Of a DNA stretch of 30,593 nt, positions 30,570-30,593 are shown piece by piece. How positions within the stretch are numbered: the stretch's first letter is position 1; every line of letters begins with the position of its first letter. This DNA is from an uncultured Parabacteroides sp. (GTDB lineage Bacteria > Bacteroidota > Bacteroidia > Bacteroidales > Tannerellaceae): assembly GCA_900541965.1 (NCBI GenBank), contig UQLN01000055.1, positions 1 through 30,593 of the forward strand. The letters run 5' to 3'. The translations under genes were made by a program, and so were the position numbers. Under the pieces are notes generated by a model that did no database searches, was not told the DNA's origin, and worked only from the letters and a program-made list of their open reading frames with translations.

Positions 30570-30593
30570 CACGGATTACACGGAAAACACGGA
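30570..30593. repeat. Start of a 9-nt CACGGA tandem repeat (cut by the window edge)
   Basis: CACGGA occurs at 30570-30575, 30579-30584 and 30588-30593, a strict 9-base period with spacers TTA and AAA. I recall similar CACGGATTA runs in Bacteroidetes intergenic regions. The array continues beyond the window. Confidence 0.55.

Noticed and set aside
1..30593. CRISPR array, prophage, toxin-antitoxin module or secretion cluster
   Set aside because: I looked for regularly spaced repeats, phage structural genes and paired small genes on both strands and found none.

Overview
The window looks like a chromosomal segment of a Bacteroidales gut-type bacterium, most likely Parabacteroides or a close relative (genus is inference). 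The evidence is the Bacteroidetes -7 promoter box TAnnTTTG seen upstream of many genes, the rarity of Shine-Dalgarno sites, signal peptides ending in AQ, an Mpi-type master DNA invertase, a pyrophosphate-dependent phosphofructokinase, a GH78 rhamnosidase and several Bacteroidales-typical DUF families (DUF4494, DUF5856, DUF695).

Layout. 1-950: tail of an unidentified gene, then the ribosomal operon rplU-rpmA with a clear promoter, a structured leader and a terminator. 1221-1844: a lone Mpi-like serine recombinase. 2215-5181: ndk, a DUF4494 gene with an apparently frameshifted tail, yggS and a dihydroorotate dehydrogenase-like gene. 5269-8202: a MarR regulator and a four-domain CoA-disulfide reductase/rhodanese/TusA/DsrE enzyme, linked by a shared palindrome (consensus TTTCTANTRGAAA, with one degenerate copy) that I propose as the operator. 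8297-11848 (minus): a secreted rhamnosidase/esterase pair. 12143-15332 (minus): serS, an NlpC/P60 lipoprotein and class I aldolase. 15491-19422: reverse rubrerythrin, a ferritin-like DUF5856 protein and clpB. 19583-21302: a small accessory scar with an IS1182-type transposase remnant, an AT-rich MFS transporter and the signal-peptide stub of a lost secreted protein. 21268-25905: ferredoxin-nitroreductase fusion, DUF695 protein, the RNase P RNA gene rnpB, a YihY membrane protein and a MATE pump. 26077-30245: a membrane-embedded AraC regulator, riboflavin synthase, a TM2 protein and pfp. The final bases enter a 9-nt CACGGA repeat cut by the window edge.

Functionally most of the window is housekeeping: translation, RNA processing, nucleotide pools, glycolysis and flavin synthesis. 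Layers of anaerobe stress defence are interspersed (rubrerythrin, ferritin-like protein, ClpB, persulfide enzyme). I see no CRISPR array, tRNA, rRNA, prophage or toxin-antitoxin module. The most system-like and testable signal is the predicted MarR/persulfide regulon; the next are the Mpi-type invertase with no local target and the frameshifted DUF4494 tail that, once corrected, couples by ATGA to yggS.
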